Positions 5,907 to 5,986 of a DNA stretch of 5,986 bases are shown here, piece after piece. The notes under the pieces are model-generated. The model saw only the letters and a program-made list of their open reading frames with translations. It did not search any database and was not told the origin of the DNA. Positions within the stretch are counted from its first letter, which is position 1. The number at the start of each line of letters is the position of its first letter. The stretch spans positions 1 to 5,986 of the forward strand of contig JAOZQV010000239.1 of the NCBI GenBank assembly GCA_029932035.1, written 5' to 3'. Source of the DNA: Deltaproteobacteria bacterium (lineage in GTDB: Bacteria; Desulfobacterota; DSM-4660; Desulfatiglandales; Desulfatiglandaceae). Position numbers and translations under genes: made by a program.

Positions 5907-5957
5907 TCCTGTTAATCCTGTTAATCCTGTCAAAAAATAAGGCACTAATCCTGATAA
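5907..5957. repeat. Period-9 repeat TCCTGTTAA, three copies plus an outlying fourth
   Basis: Two exact copies of TCCTGTTAA (5907-5915, 5916-5924) are followed by TCCTGTCAA (5925-5933). A single-mismatch copy, TCCTGATAA, lies at 5949-5957. On the minus strand the units read TTAACAGGA. This nonamer is, as far as I recall, a widespread dispersed intergenic repeat in environmental bacterial genomes. It lies between the thiolase and the frame ending at 5945. Confidence 0.7.
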
Positions 5958-5986
5958 AAGGTTTTTCCGGATCCGGCCATTTCGCT
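5945..5986 (-). CDS. Possible C-terminal end of an upstream gene, perhaps a FadN/FadB-type enzyme (partial)
   Basis: From the right edge the minus strand reads 13 codons (SEMAGSGKTFYQD) to a TAG stop at 5945-5947. The GKTFY ending recalls the G-K-x-F-Y near the C-terminus of many 3-hydroxyacyl-CoA dehydrogenases, and such a gene is expected upstream of fadA-fadE. However, the other two minus-strand frames are also open at the edge, so an open frame alone proves nothing, and 13 residues cannot establish homology. An internal ATG (5978-5980) has no ribosome binding site that can be seen. Confidence 0.33.
   Translation of the reverse strand, partial: SEMAGSGKTFYQD

Noticed and set aside
4500..5933. 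CRISPR array or phage attachment sites in the repeat-rich spacers
   Set aside because: The repeats are 7-14 bases, contiguous and without unique spacers of constant length, and no cas, integrase or tRNA gene is nearby.
5930..5935. TTGACA on the minus strand upstream of the thiolase as a -35 box
   Set aside because: It is created by the last nonamer repeat unit, and at 17-base spacing the next six bases are AGGACG, which is no -10 box.
5967..5976. Perfect 10-base palindrome CCGGATCCGG near the right edge
   Set aside because: Short GC-rich palindromes are common by chance; it lies within the possible coding tail and has no partner site in the window.

Overview
The window reads as a piece of chromosome from an anaerobic Desulfobacterota-like (deltaproteobacterial) bacterium, probably a sulfate reducer or a syntroph. 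The basis is indirect. There is a 600-residue FadE/DmdC-type acyl-CoA dehydrogenase beside a thiolase, a lysine-rich small protein gene, a single-domain FMN-binding lipoprotein, and intergenic spacers full of short period-7, -8, -9 and -14 repeats of kinds I have seen in environmental and deltaproteobacterial genomes. No 16S or other marker gene is present, so this placement is inference.

Layout from left to right. At the left edge, on the minus strand, is the start of a very lysine-rich small protein (1-88). A divergent promoter region follows (89-249). Next, on the plus strand, is a small lipoprotein with one covalent-FMN domain (250-654). A 113-base convergent spacer (655-767) holds a strong palindrome, a heptamer repeat and a probable terminator. 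The rest of the window is on the minus strand and is read from right to left: a possible last few codons of an upstream gene (5945-5986), a thiolase (4608-5819), a large acyl-CoA dehydrogenase (2611-4431) and an adenine-deaminase-family amidohydrolase (768-2519).

The thiolase and acyl-CoA dehydrogenase carry out the last and first steps of the fatty-acid beta-oxidation cycle. Their order matches fadA-fadE of the Bacillus subtilis fadNAE operon, in which a hydroxyacyl-CoA dehydrogenase/enoyl-CoA hydratase (fadN) comes first. The few codons at the right edge could be the end of such a gene, but this cannot be shown from 13 residues. The amidohydrolase lies 91 bases downstream of the dehydrogenase on the same strand. 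It keeps all six predicted metal ligands of adenine deaminase but differs at several other family motifs, so its substrate is less certain than its fold.

I see no CRISPR array, transposase, phage gene, tRNA or rRNA, and no clearly new multi-gene system. The points most worth a second look are the orphan flavinylated lipoprotein, the divergent deaminase, a possible hairpin over the deaminase ribosome binding site, and the repeat-built spacers, one of which appears to supply the last codons and stop of the upstream reading frame.
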